A stretch of 64,000 nt of DNA, taken from Geoanaerobacter sp964528055. GTDB taxonomy: Bacteria; Desulfobacterota; Desulfuromonadia; Geobacterales; DSM-12255. The first letter of the stretch is position 1, and each line of letters opens with the position of its first letter. Of the stretch, positions 17,956 to 26,479 are shown piece after piece. Location: assembly GCA_964528055.1 (NCBI GenBank), contig CAZGQM010000008.1:62001-126000 (forward strand), given 5' to 3'. The position numbers and the translations under genes are program-made. The notes beneath the pieces were generated by a model. That model worked only from the letters and a program-made list of their open reading frames with translations, did no database searches and had not been told where the DNA came from.

Positions 17956-18104
17956 TTCAGCATTAGGGCGCCAGATTACGTCCATATCAGGAATAAGGTT
18001 AACTCCGTTGACAACAGCTTCCAACTGGAATAATCCTTCGGCAACCATCTCAGTTTGCGATTAGGGTGTCAGCATTGTAGATTTATCATCTATTCGGAGG
18101 CCCC

Positions 18105-19286
18105 TTGTTCGATAAAGAAAAGCACCCATGCCAATTGCAGATCCACGCCAAGGAGCTTGACCCGATTGCCGAGGAGCAGGTGCATCTGATTGTCAAACAC
18201 CCGGCACTTCATGGCCTGATTGCCATCATGCCTGACGCCCATGCTGGCGCTGGATGCGTGATCGGTTTTACCGGCACGTTCCGCAATGCTGTCATCCCCA
18301 ATATCGTCGGGGTGGATATCGGCTGCGGTGTTGCCTGTCATCCGCTGACCGGTATCAGAATGATTGATTTCCAGGCGCTGGACCGCCATATCCGGGCCAA
18401 TATTCCGTTGGGGAAGAATTCCCGTGACAACCTGGCTCTGTTCGAGCGTTCGGAGGTGCCGCAAAACCTGCGACGGGCATTTACCTCTCTCTGCGAGCAT
18501 ATCGAGGAAGGGTTCTACAGTAGGCACAAGATCGGCAAACATATTGCGCCACTGAAGCAGATCGGCACCCTTGGCGGTGGCAACCACTTCATCGAGATCG
18601 GTCAGGACAGCCGAGGCGGTTACCACCTGATCGTCCATTCAGGTTCGCGTAATCTGGGCAAACGTGTGTCAGAGTTCTATCAGGACAAGGCGGTGCGGAT
18701 TACGAAAGAGATGGGGGTGAAGGTGCCCAATGGGCAGGAGTTCCTGCCGATGAGCGCCGGTGGTGATGAGTACGTCAAATGGGCAGCTGCAGCCCAGACA
18801 TTTGCCCGGTACAATCGCCGGATGGTGCTGATCACGGCGCTTTCCTTCTTCGGTATCTGTTATGACGAATTGCAGGTCGTAGAAAGCGTCCACAACTACA
18901 TCTCTGAGAAAGACGGCATCATACGCAAGGGAGCAATCTCCGCCCATAAGGGGGAACGGGTGATCATTCCGCTCAACATGGCAGAAGGTACCATTTTGGG
19001 GCAAGGAAAGGGGAACAGCTCCTACAACCTCTCTGCACCTCATGGAGCTGGTAGATGCCATGGCCGCAGGGAGATGCTCCGCAAGCTTAAGGCCGGTGAG
19101 TACAGTATGAAGGATTTCAGCGACTCCATGCGCCACGTATTCTCTACCTCGGTTACCAGGGAGACCTTTGACGAGAGCAAGTTCGCCTATAAGCCGTTGG
19201 CCGACATCGAGCAGTACCTGCTGGAAACGGTTGAGGTTATGGAAAAGTTGACGCCGGTTTATAACCTGAAGGCTGCGGGGGAGTGA
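18105..19286 (+). CDS. rtcB: RNA-splicing ligase RtcB
   Basis: A 393-residue protein starting at TTG, with CGGAGG four bases upstream. It has the RtcB metal-site motifs MPDAHAG and VGVDIGCG (cysteine ligand) and the C-terminal nucleotide-binding site APHGAGR, whose histidine (H313) is guanylylated in characterised RtcB. It joins RNA 3'-phosphate or 2',3'-cyclic phosphate ends to 5'-OH ends using GTP and Mn2+. Length is close to the family norm of about 400. The stop overlaps the thpR start (TGATG), so the two are translated together. Confidence 0.92.
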   Translation: MFDKEKHPCQLQIHAKELDPIAEEQVHLIVKHPALHGLIAIMPDAHAGAGCVIGFTGTFRNAVIPNIVGVDIGCGVACHPLTGIRMIDFQALDRHIRANIPLGKNSRDNLALFERSEVPQNLRRAFTSLCEHIEEGFYSRHKIGKHIAPLKQIGTLGGGNHFIEIGQDSRGGYHLIVHSGSRNLGKRVSEFYQDKAVRITKEMGVKVPNGQEFLPMSAGGDEYVKWAAAAQTFARYNRRMVLITALSFFGICYDELQVVESVHNYISEKDGIIRKGAISAHKGERVIIPLNMAEGTILGQGKGNSSYNLSAPHGAGRCHGRREMLRKLKAGEYSMKDFSDSMRHVFSTSVTRETFDESKFAYKPLADIEQYLLETVEVMEKLTPVYNLKAAGE

Positions 19287-19825
19287 TGCGGCTCTTTATC
19301 GCCATTGAGTTGCCGGAAGCTGTAAAAAGTCTACTCGACGGGTTGCAGAGAAATGTTCCAAGTGTCCGCTGGCTGCCACCGGGACAGATACATCTTACAC
19401 TGCTTTTTCTCGGAGAGGTTATGGAAGATAAACTGGAGCAGATAAGCGAAGCGCTGTCTGAAATTACGGTGGAACCGTTCACGATCCAGATCACCAAGAC
19501 AGGTTGTTTCCCTCATGCTCGCGATCCAAGGGTGCTATGGGTCGGTCTTGCCCGCCAACCTGGACTGGAGCAGCTGCATATCCTTGTCAGAAGAGTCGTC
19601 TCATCCTGCGGGATACTGCTTGAAAAGCGCCCGTTCAGACCACACATTACCGTGGCACGGGTAAAACAGCCGGACTCATGCGACATCTCATCTTATCTCA
19701 ATCAAGCTATATGCGAAGGTATCTCGCCGATTAACGTTCGTCAGTTCATATTGTTTCAAAGCATCCTCACGCAACAAGGGGCTATTCATAAACCGATTCA
19801 GGCATTCCCGCGCCCCCTCAATTAA
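19286..19825 (+). CDS. thpR: RNA 2',3'-cyclic phosphodiesterase ThpR (2H family)
   Basis: A 179-residue protein with the two HxT motifs of the 2H phosphoesterases: HLTLLFLG (about 37-44) and HITVARVK (about 122-129). Family members open 2',3'-cyclic phosphates at RNA ends and can ligate tRNA halves. The ATG at 19286 overlaps the rtcB TGA. With RtcB this makes a two-gene RNA end-processing unit, plausibly for repair of cleaved tRNA; the regulator RtcR and archease are not present in the window. Confidence 0.88.
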   Translation: MRLFIAIELPEAVKSLLDGLQRNVPSVRWLPPGQIHLTLLFLGEVMEDKLEQISEALSEITVEPFTIQITKTGCFPHARDPRVLWVGLARQPGLEQLHILVRRVVSSCGILLEKRPFRPHITVARVKQPDSCDISSYLNQAICEGISPINVRQFILFQSILTQQGAIHKPIQAFPRPLN

Positions 19826-19930
19826 TAGGAAAAATTTAACATTGACCACCTCAAAGTCACGGACATGGACAACGGCTGAAAGGGAAAACTTATGGAAACG
19901 AATTTCCGCAACTTCGACAAGAAGATGTCT

Positions 19931-20806
19931 CTATGGGTTCTTTCCACCAATCACCTCCAGGCCAGTTTCCTTGGCTAGATTATCCAAAAATTCCTGACTG
20001 ATTTTCCGCTTATGCTGCTCTTTGAGTTGATTCTGAATATATTCTTTAGCTTCATCAAAGGTTGCTCTCCTCTTCTCCTTCTTCTCATCAACCTTTATGA
20101 TATGGAACCCAAAGGGAGTTTCAACAATAGTACTTATTTCTGAGGGCTTAAGGGCAAATGCCGCACTTTCAAACTCTAAGGAATTTGTTTTCCCTGCTGA
20201 TATATATCCAAGATCACCCCCTTTATTGGCAGAGTCGGAATCTTCCGAATGCTCCTTTGCAATCTTAGCAAAGTCCACACCCTCTCTTGCCTGACGAAGT
20301 AATTCTTCGGCCTTTGTTCTGGCTTTCTCCTTCAGCTCAGCCGTCGGATTTTTTGGAGATGCAATGTAAATATGCCGGACTTTAACTTCTTCCGGCAACT
20401 GTAAATCCTTTTGATGCTCTGAGTAATACTTCTGCATCTCTTCATCAGTCAATTTGATATTTGCTACGACAACCTTGCCGAGATATTCATTTGCAAGAGA
20501 CTGATCTATCAGGAGGCTTATGATTTCTTTGACCTCTGGCTTCTTATCAAATCCATCTTTTCTGGCTCTGGATGCAATAGCTTTTGTCAAAAGTATCTGC
20601 CGAATGAAATTATTCCGCTGGTCTGCATTAGTTTGGATTATCTTTTGTGCCTCTGGTGGTTGATTACTTACCAGTCGATCTAAATCCGCTTCCCTTAGAA
20701 TAAAATCTTCCACTTTCCCTACGACAGGATTCAAATCCTGCGCATACACATTACCAATTTGCATTATCAAAATGGCAGCCAATAACGCGATAAGTCTGGG
20801 TATCAT
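19931..20806 (-). CDS. Periplasmic parvulin-type peptidyl-prolyl isomerase
   Basis: A 291-residue protein taken from the ATG at 20806 (GGAGG five bases upstream), followed by a signal peptide ending in NVYAQ (about 1-22). A SurA/PrsA-like helical domain precedes the parvulin core (about 138-235) with VRHIYIAS, FAKIAKEHSEDSDSANKGGD and TPFGFHIIKV. It should assist folding of exported proteins such as multiheme cytochromes or porins. It stands alone, convergent with thpR, at the edge of the sparse 20-27 kb region. Confidence 0.85.
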   Translation of the reverse strand: MIPRLIALLAAILIMQIGNVYAQDLNPVVGKVEDFILREADLDRLVSNQPPEAQKIIQTNADQRNNFIRQILLTKAIASRARKDGFDKKPEVKEIISLLIDQSLANEYLGKVVVANIKLTDEEMQKYYSEHQKDLQLPEEVKVRHIYIASPKNPTAELKEKARTKAEELLRQAREGVDFAKIAKEHSEDSDSANKGGDLGYISAGKTNSLEFESAAFALKPSEISTIVETPFGFHIIKVDEKKEKRRATFDEAKEYIQNQLKEQHKRKISQEFLDNLAKETGLEVIGGKNP

Positions 20807-21002
20807 ACATCCTCCATTTGACATTTATTCCGATGCTTTCTTTATCGGTAACAGATTCGCATCTGACTTCAACCAGTCCCGGTGGTCAAAACATAGCTGC
20901 CCCATCTTCTTGCGATAGGCAAAATATCAGCCTACCATACGGCAACCATACGACATGGATTTCAGCATATCAGGATGGATTTGGCAGGACAACATATAAA
21001 GA

Positions 21003-21026
21003 AAAGCCCTGATTTCTCAGAGCTTT
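21003..21026 (-). terminator. Possible terminator in the 20825-21455 gap
   Basis: AAAGCCCTGA / TCAGAGCTTT pairs over 10 bp with a 4-base loop and is followed on the minus strand by TCTTTAT, so it could end the thioesterase transcript. Apart from this, the 630 bases 20825-21455 hold no frame I can support. Confidence 0.45.
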
Positions 21027-21455
21027 CCGTACAAATTTGCCTAGTTGGACTTGTTACTGGCGCGGGACCGACACCATACAAGTCACCCAACCACAGAACA
21101 TACAAGGCAACATATCAACCTTGACTATCAATTGGTAACCAACTGGCAACCAAAAACATTTACTAATCCCCGAATGCAATTCAATCTATCACTTTTATTG
21201 TGTCGTGGTCAAGACAGCAGCTAGCCCGTGTTCTTGTCAAGGATGGCAGCAGTATCAGGTCGTAGTCATCAGACAGGTTCCCGTCCCCACTGGATCGATG
21301 GTGACTTTGATCGGCAAAGTAGTTCGTGTGCGTCATCGCCTGGTAGATGTGAAGGGATGGTTGGAGATTGAGGGCCAAGTATGGCAGAGGCAGAAGTGAC
21401 TGCGTTTATGAGCCGCAATGCTCGCAAGTTAATTCGGTCACCACACATCACTACA

Positions 21456-21866
21456 TCACTGCTTTTCAGCCAATATCATCAAAGTGACTGTCCCATGTGC
21501 GATCAGTTTATTACGAGAGTCATTTACTGTGACAGTTACCGTTGCCATACGCTTTCCCAAATGAGTTAATTCAGACCGGGCAGTCAGTGTCTCTCCAAGT
21601 GCTGCAGGGCGAACAAAGTTGACGTTTAAATTTGTAGTTGTACATGCCTGGCCTGAAGGCAGCAACGGTTTAGGGAAAAAGGCGACCGTATCGACAACTG
21701 TTGCGATTAAGCCACCATGTGCGCCGCCAAAGTAGTTCTTGTGGATTTCACTGACAAGAACCTCCATGACAGCATGGGTTTCGCCTATCTCTTTGAGATG
21801 GATATCCAGCGTTTTAAGGAGGGATATGGCGTTGGCAGACTCAATAGTGGCAGGCTTAATCTTCAT
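21456..21866 (-). CDS. PaaI-like hotdog-fold thioesterase
   Basis: A 136-residue single hotdog domain. HKNYFGGAHGGLIATVVDT (about 42-60) is the PaaI/COG2050 signature containing the catalytic-site H/N and the central helix. It probably hydrolyses an acyl- or aryl-CoA ester in the cytoplasm; substrate not inferable. Its ATG overlaps the TGA of the broken ihfA-like gene upstream (ATGA), a coupling that would have tied its translation to that gene when it was intact. Confidence 0.82.
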   Translation of the reverse strand: MKIKPATIESANAISLLKTLDIHLKEIGETHAVMEVLVSEIHKNYFGGAHGGLIATVVDTVAFFPKPLLPSGQACTTTNLNVNFVRPAALGETLTARSELTHLGKRMATVTVTVNDSRNKLIAHGTVTLMILAEKQ

Positions 21867-22102
21867 GGTGTTTGTCCGTTTATTGCACTTATTTGGATTT
21901 TGCTCGGTTTATAAGAGAGAACCTTCCTTGCGGTAATAGTGAGATTCTCCCCGGTTTGTGGGTTTCGCCCTCTACGGTCTTACTTCTGTTTTACCTCAAA
22001 GCTACCAAATTCGGATATCTTGAGATTTTCTCCCGAATCCAAGGTGCTCTTGATGATTTCGAAAAACTCTTCCAGTATTTCGGCTGCTTCTGTCCTTGAT
22101 AT
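21863..22102 (-). pseudogene. Broken ihfA-like gene (IHF/HU subunit) with internal stop
   Basis: Reading down from 22102, the frame gives SRTEAAEILEEFFEIIKSTL and later KISEFGSFEVKQK, then an in-frame TAA, then DRRGRNPQTGENLTITARKV to a TGA at 21865. This is the IHF-alpha family body, including the RNPQTG DNA-intercalating arm. The first 15 or so residues are missing and the stop sits exactly in the arm where K or R is usual. An intact IHF-beta gene is at 27292. Confidence 0.8.
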
Positions 22103-22531
22103 GTTGGTTCTTATGTTGTGTCCACTTTGGACATTGGTGCCTCTTAGGAAAATAGCATGGATTAGGAGTGATAATAGTGGCAGGATTCATTGCATAGCAT
22201 TATTCCCTAGTAGTTTGGGAACTAGTAATACCACACTGTCTGATTTTGTTAAACATTTCTGTCAGTGGGATGTTAGAGAAAAAAGTGCCCCTACGCAGGA
22301 GGGGAGCATAGGGGCCATGAAGGAGGAAGGGTTTGTTTAGTTGTCTTCCTGACTTTATCTATGCGAACTGGGTGCCAAATTCACATATCGTAAAATCAGT
22401 TAGTTATGGTTGTAGAAAAAGAGCATTGCCTGTAAAATGATCATCCATGTTCAGTTTTATCTCTCTATCCTCATGACGGTTTATGATACACAGCTTTGAT
22501 CTGATCTGCGATCCCACAGTTTATCTCTGTT
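22103..22531. other. Non-coding stretch upstream of the ihfA remnant
   Basis: About 430 bases with no supported gene. The frame upstream of the ihfA remnant stays partly open (LRGTNVQSGHNIRTN) but bears no likeness to an IHF N-terminus. Nothing else could be recognised. Confidence 0.4.
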
Positions 22532-22879
22532 TCAAAAGGCAAAGCCGAGTTTCACGCTTAAGCCTCCGAGGGAGGCGACTTCCTGTCGAGGAGTAGTGGA
22601 GTTCCATGATTGGGTGCGACTTTCCGAAGAACTACTGCCTGCATCATAGATAAAGGTAACGGATACTTTCCCGTAACGGAGCAAGGCGTTACCGTCTTCG
22701 TCCAAGCCAATGCAGACCTTTTTGAGAGATGCGACCCGGGACGATTTTTGTGCATCTGCGGTCTGAACAAAGGTCATGCTTTCTGCAAAGGAGGACACTG
22801 GTACAAGGAGCACGGAAGAAGCGATAAATACCGCTACATTGAAGAGCTTGCGGGGGGATGTGCTCTGATTTTCTGACAT
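22532..22879 (-). CDS. Small secreted protein under riboswitch control
   Basis: A 115-residue protein of unknown family. It starts after GGGAGGTAAGT and has a signal peptide (about 1-33, cleavage likely after SSFA). The mature part is rich in S, T and V, has one cysteine and ends in VKLGFAF with a terminal phenylalanine, as seen in outer-membrane strands, though it is too short for a barrel on its own. The 5' leader carries a GEMM-I aptamer and terminator, so expression should respond to a cyclic dinucleotide. It may be an extracellular or surface component. Confidence 0.65.
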   Translation of the reverse strand: MSENQSTSPRKLFNVAVFIASSVLLVPVSSFAESMTFVQTADAQKSSRVASLKKVCIGLDEDGNALLRYGKVSVTFIYDAGSSSSESRTQSWNSTTPRQEVASLGGLSVKLGFAF

Positions 22880-22911
22880 ACTTACCTCCCATACTGTTTG
22901 CTTGTTCAGAC

Positions 22912-22958
22912 AAAAAAACCGGGTCGCCTATATCGTATTGATATTTCGGCGACCCGGC
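22912..22958 (-). terminator. Riboswitch expression-platform terminator
   Basis: On the minus strand CCGGGTCGCC and GGCGACCCGG form a perfect 10-bp stem followed by seven T residues. The 5' arm is also the last part of the GEMM aptamer (AGCCGGGTCGCCGA), so aptamer folding and terminator folding exclude each other. This suggests that ligand binding prevents termination and switches the gene on. Confidence 0.82.
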
Positions 22959-23022
22959 TGTCTCAGTAAGACCCTTGGGCTTTCCGTCCTACCCTTGCGG
23001 GTAGTTTAGTATTGTCGATATC
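22940..23022 (-). ncRNA. GEMM-I (cyclic-di-GMP-I type) riboswitch aptamer
   Basis: The minus-strand RNA has a closing helix GATAT (23022-23018) / ATATC (22944-22940). Within it is a hairpin CTACC-CGCAAG-GGTAG with a GNRA-type loop, then the GEMM core GGACGGAAAGCC and the second half GGGTCT...AGACAGCCGGGTCGCCGA. This matches the remembered GEMM-I consensus closely in order and spacing. In Geobacter this family includes cGAMP-sensing as well as c-di-GMP-sensing members. My alignment puts a C at the ligand-contacting position where G or A is usual, so ligand identity is open. Confidence 0.78.
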
Positions 23023-23350
23023 CACAGCTATTCGATTAATACAACTATACCAATTGTTGTATAGAAAATACTGTGATACCAGTCACGAAATTCGTCATTT
23101 CAACAACAGGGCCACTTTTCAGGTAATCACGACTAACGGCTTGTCGTTGTGCTCAATGCTGGTGAGCACCACGAGGCTATTTTGTGCCCATTCTGGCCTC
23201 GGCTTGCTAGCTTCTGGCTCCGGATCTGGAGCGAATACCATGAGCGGATGGTGCAGTGCCTTTGGTATCTGTTGTGCTATGTCTATTGACGAGGGACTGA
23301 AGATGTTCCAGCACAGCAGCTATTAAGACTCTCTTGCTCGATGGGTCAGG

Positions 23351-23614
23351 ATGGCAGATAAAATTCGGTATATCTATGAGCACGAGTCGCCGGAATGGGA
23401 CGCTCACTTTATCCAATGGGAGGAAAACGTGATGAGTATAGGGACGTTTGACCACAGGTGCATTCATGCTCTGCATGACCTGATTGCTGCTCAGTACAGG
23501 AAGAATTTGCTGGACGAGACGTCTCCTGCCATGTCGATTCGAAAGAGGGACGGTAGGCCCGACTTCTTCAAAAACGAGGCATTCGACTTTCTGCAAGAGG
23601 AGGAATTCGTTTGA
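23351..23614 (+). CDS. Hypothetical protein, doubtful
   Basis: An 87-residue frame (MADKIRYIYEHESPEW at the start, FDFLQEEEFV at the end) with normal amino-acid composition but no strong ribosome-binding site and no family I recognise. The surrounding 23023-23895 stretch shows nothing else supportable; short frames after it (for example EWRIYYEFNVV near 23730) look like decayed coding sequence. It lies in the eroded region, so it may be a fragment. Confidence 0.3.
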   Translation: MADKIRYIYEHESPEWDAHFIQWEENVMSIGTFDHRCIHALHDLIAAQYRKNLLDETSPAMSIRKRDGRPDFFKNEAFDFLQEEEFV

Positions 23615-23895
23615 AGTTTTATGACCGCACTATCAGAGAATGGCTCAGAAGAGGGATATGATGCTGAGGAGGATTTGTTTTTGAAGATGCCAGAAAAATA
23701 CGGAGTGCTTCTGCCTTCAGTAATCTGCGAGTAGAATGGCGAATCTATTACGAGTTCAACGTCGTGGGGGCGCACCGGCGCGTCAGCGTCTGAGTGCCGC
23801 CACTTGGGTTGGCATCGCTTTGTTTCAGGGGCTGGCCATGCAATCTTAATGGGGTAATAATTTTGACACCTGCTTATTATTGCTCGACTTCAGTG

Positions 23896-24279
23896 CTACG
23901 TTGACGACTGAACACCTAATATCCGCCAGCGAGAGCAAATATAAGCGCTGCAAGGCCTATAACAGAAAGAGGCGAGCGTGACAACCTTGTTGCACAGGGC
24001 AATGATGGCTACCTCTACCACCGATTCGGGCTTTACATAGTGATGGGAAATATGGAACCTTAGTAGTTTGAGCAATTCCAAACCGATCAGACACACTAGA
24101 AACAGGCCGAATGAGTGAAAGAGCATTTTCGGGTCAATGAGCAGATAGGGAGGTGAATTGATTATTATACCGATAAGGGTTCGCCCAAGTCCTCGGGTGC
24201 CCAGCAAAACCGCCAACAGCAGCATGAGTACCAGTGCCCAAAGAATGAATGTTTCAATCTGATCAATGAATTTATTCAT
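23896..24279 (-). pseudogene. PsiE-family membrane protein with a frameshifted C-terminus
   Basis: The frame encodes 127 residues. Residues 1-100 fit the PsiE (phosphate-starvation-inducible) family: two or three membrane helices, a HSFGLFLVCLIGLELLK helix and SHHYVKPESVVEVAIIAL. After CNKVV the reading turns cysteine-rich (ASFCYRPCSAYICSRW), whereas the neighbouring frame reads LSRSPLSVIGLAALIFALAG and GY before a stop at 23918-23916, the expected last helix. A small deletion near 23970 therefore broke the gene. The shortened product might still insert in the membrane. Confidence 0.65.
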
Positions 24280-24295
24280 AAACTCTCTCCCCTGA

Positions 24296-25072
24296 CTATT
24301 TCATGCCTTGCTGCAATTCTATCAGCACGCTGTCGGCGGCATCGACCCGTATCAGACCTCGGCGGGGATATTCCAAGTCAATGATCACGAAGACAGTAAA
24401 GGAAATTATCGCAGCAAAGACGATGACATGCAACAGGCTGCGTCTGCCGCTGGACATGCCGTAACCGGCCAGTAGGGAACTGAGAAGGCTCAATCCACAC
24501 AGCATGATGAATATAATGCGCGGAGGGTGATTCTGTGCTGCCACAGCTCGGGAGGTGGTAATGTCAATCATCTCGTTGAGTGCGGGGAGCATCAGCATGG
24601 CTGCGGAAGGTGGAGAACCGCTGGTTTTGGTTGCGGTAACGGACTTAGCCCAAATTTGACCTTGCAAGGTCGACTCACTTTTTGCCAGGATAGCGGATCT
24701 GCTCTGCAGATCGGGGTTTGTGTGTCGCGAAATACGTACGTCAAGGTAGCGGCGAAACAAGTCCCGCAACTCTTGCTGCGCATTCGTCGGCAAGGTGTCG
24801 ATGCGCAGATATGCCGTGCCGATAGCATTTGCCTCTTGACCAATTAACAGGCGCCGCGCTTCGAACCGGGACGCCGCACCTGAGAAGGTGAAAGCGATCA
24901 AAAGCCCCAGCAATGCAAAAACCGCCCCTTCCACTGCACCAAGCCCCTTCTGAACATCTTCACGATCTCCTGGCTGCTGCAATAATCCAATGCGTCTTCC
25001 TAATTCCATACAGGCAACCATGCCAACGAACAGACCAAATGCTGACAGCAATGAAGTTTGTGTAAAATTCAT
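24296..25072 (-). CDS. DUF4239 (bestrophin-like) membrane protein
   Basis: A 258-residue protein with two N-terminal helices (about 5-22 and 45-65), a central soluble region and two C-terminal helices (about 185-205 and 212-232), the layout of DUF4239 proteins. Signature stretches are GAVEGAVFALLGLLIAFTFSG and the closing DLEYPRRGLIRVD. Function is not established in the family. It lies 17 bases upstream of the PsiE-like gene and is probably cotranscribed with it. Confidence 0.75.
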   Translation of the reverse strand: MNFTQTSLLSAFGLFVGMVACMELGRRIGLLQQPGDREDVQKGLGAVEGAVFALLGLLIAFTFSGAASRFEARRLLIGQEANAIGTAYLRIDTLPTNAQQELRDLFRRYLDVRISRHTNPDLQSRSAILAKSESTLQGQIWAKSVTATKTSGSPPSAAMLMLPALNEMIDITTSRAVAAQNHPPRIIFIMLCGLSLLSSLLAGYGMSSGRRSLLHVIVFAAIISFTVFVIIDLEYPRRGLIRVDAADSVLIELQQGMK

Positions 25073-25188
25073 AGCATCTCCCTAACAGTTTGCGCCTGAC
25101 CAGTGGCGGTTTTCCCCAACAGGCCTTTTAATCGAGGCTAGGCACTTCTAGTCCAACGAACAACAACACAAGGAGTCTGATTGTATGC

Positions 25189-25953
25189 TTAGCCACCGAT
25201 CGGAATCGCGTCTGGGACTTCGTAACGTTCTTCACCAATGGTGATAATGTTCAGGTCTTCTTCTTTTTTTACCTTGAATTCACCAGATACAGCAGGGCTC
25301 TTATCGTAGCCGGTTGCACGCCCATTTTCGAAGTAGATGACTCGCGGACCTCCATCTTCTTTGGTTATGGTTATCGTGGCACTGCCGTTGCCCTCACGTA
25401 TGACGCCGAATGCGCAGATGCCTGTTGGCTTGCCCTTGGCCATCACGCAGGTGATGTTCCCTGTGGCATGGTAGTCGGTTCCAGGCACCTTGGCATCGTG
25501 ACTAGGGGTTTGAGCAGTCGACCTTTCAGTACCATCTACGATTATCTCCAGACGGTACTTAGATACCTCATTGCGACGAGCTGCCGAACGCATCATGTAT
25601 ACGCGAACCTTGTAGTCCCCACTCTTCACGAGGGTGCCCTCGTATTGGTTTTGACTGACGGAGCCGTTGAAACTGGCCACCTCGCTTTCGCCTGGGGCCA
25701 AGATATTGAAATAGGTGGCGTCATGTTTCGTTGCCAAGCTGACGTTTATGTGCTGTCCCGCATGAGCACCCAACACATAATCCACAGTCTCGTACCCCCT
25801 GATGCTTGACTCGACCACGGCTACATGAACGCCCCTATTGAAGTGTACCCGCTGGGTGCGAATGTCATCGGCAGCGAAACCAATAGTGCCAGTTAAAAAC
25901 AGGAAACCTGATAAGAAGCAAAGGTGAATATTGATAAAAGAATTCGGGATCAT
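25189..25953 (-). CDS. Secreted protein with a PliI-like (g-type lysozyme inhibitor) domain
   Basis: A 254-residue protein with a signal peptide ending GFAA (about 1-28). Residues about 30-140 contain RGYETVDYVLGAHAGQHINV and KSGDYKVRVYMMRSAARR, a pattern seen in PliI-type lysozyme inhibitors and related periplasmic proteins. The C-terminal half (about 155-250) has the repeat-like CAFGVIREGNGSATITI and ends in EVPDAIPIGG. A role in shielding peptidoglycan is possible; the domain match is by memory. No partner gene is evident. Confidence 0.6.
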   Translation of the reverse strand: MIPNSFINIHLCFLSGFLFLTGTIGFAADDIRTQRVHFNRGVHVAVVESSIRGYETVDYVLGAHAGQHINVSLATKHDATYFNILAPGESEVASFNGSVSQNQYEGTLVKSGDYKVRVYMMRSAARRNEVSKYRLEIIVDGTERSTAQTPSHDAKVPGTDYHATGNITCVMAKGKPTGICAFGVIREGNGSATITITKEDGGPRVIYFENGRATGYDKSPAVSGEFKVKKEEDLNIITIGEERYEVPDAIPIGG

Positions 25954-26060
25954 TCGATGATTTCTCCTCGAATTACTAGGCGTAGTGGAGCCAACGTGAC
26001 AAGCCTGACCGGCCGTTCATGGGCCGGTCTTGGCGCTGGTTGAAAGAAAATCGCCCTCGA

Positions 26061-26477
26061 CTATTCCCCGATAATCTTAACGAGAACTCTTTTTTTCCGT
26101 TTTCCGTCAAACTCACCATAGAAGATTTGCTCCCACGGTCCTAGGTCAAGTTTGCCATCAGTAACCGCCACGACCACCTCGCGTCCCATGATGGATCGCT
26201 TGAGGTGAGCATCTCCATTGTCTTCATAGCCGTTGTGTTTGTATTGGGAATATGGTTTCTCCGGTGCCAACCTTTCGAGCCATGCTTCAAAATCCTGATG
26301 AAGTCCTGACTCGTCATCATTGATAAAAACGCTGGCTGTGATGTGCATGGCATTGCAAAGCAGCAGCCCTTCCTTGATACCGCTCTCTCTCAAACATTCA
26401 ACTATGGATTGTGTGATGTTCTGAAATTCACGCCGTTGTCTGGTCTCGAACCATAATTCCTTGCGGTATGTTTTCAT
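26061..26477 (-). CDS. YjbQ/UPF0047 family protein
   Basis: A 138-residue single-domain protein beginning at the ATG after GGAGGAGTAAGC; the longer frame from 26543 is rejected. It contains the family motif MHITASVFINDDESGL and histidine-rich stretches (DNGDAHLKRSIMGREVVV, DLGPWEQIFYGEFDG). Members form trimers and some have thiamin-phosphate synthase side activity; the physiological role is unsettled. It directly follows the YgjP remnant and may have been the last gene of that unit. Confidence 0.85.
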   Translation of the reverse strand: MKTYRKELWFETRQRREFQNITQSIVECLRESGIKEGLLLCNAMHITASVFINDDESGLHQDFEAWLERLAPEKPYSQYKHNGYEDNGDAHLKRSIMGREVVVAVTDGKLDLGPWEQIFYGEFDGKRKKRVLVKIIGE

Positions 26478-26479
26478 GC

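Noticed and set aside
21205..21399. 64-residue plus-strand frame (contains VVIRQVPVPTGSMVTLIGK)
   Set aside because: It starts at a GTG without ribosome site and has no recognised family; composition is plausible but evidence is insufficient.
23012..23326. 104-residue plus-strand frame overlapping the riboswitch
   Set aside because: It begins inside the structured leader of the opposite strand, has no ribosome site, and is rich in S, C and G in a random-looking order.
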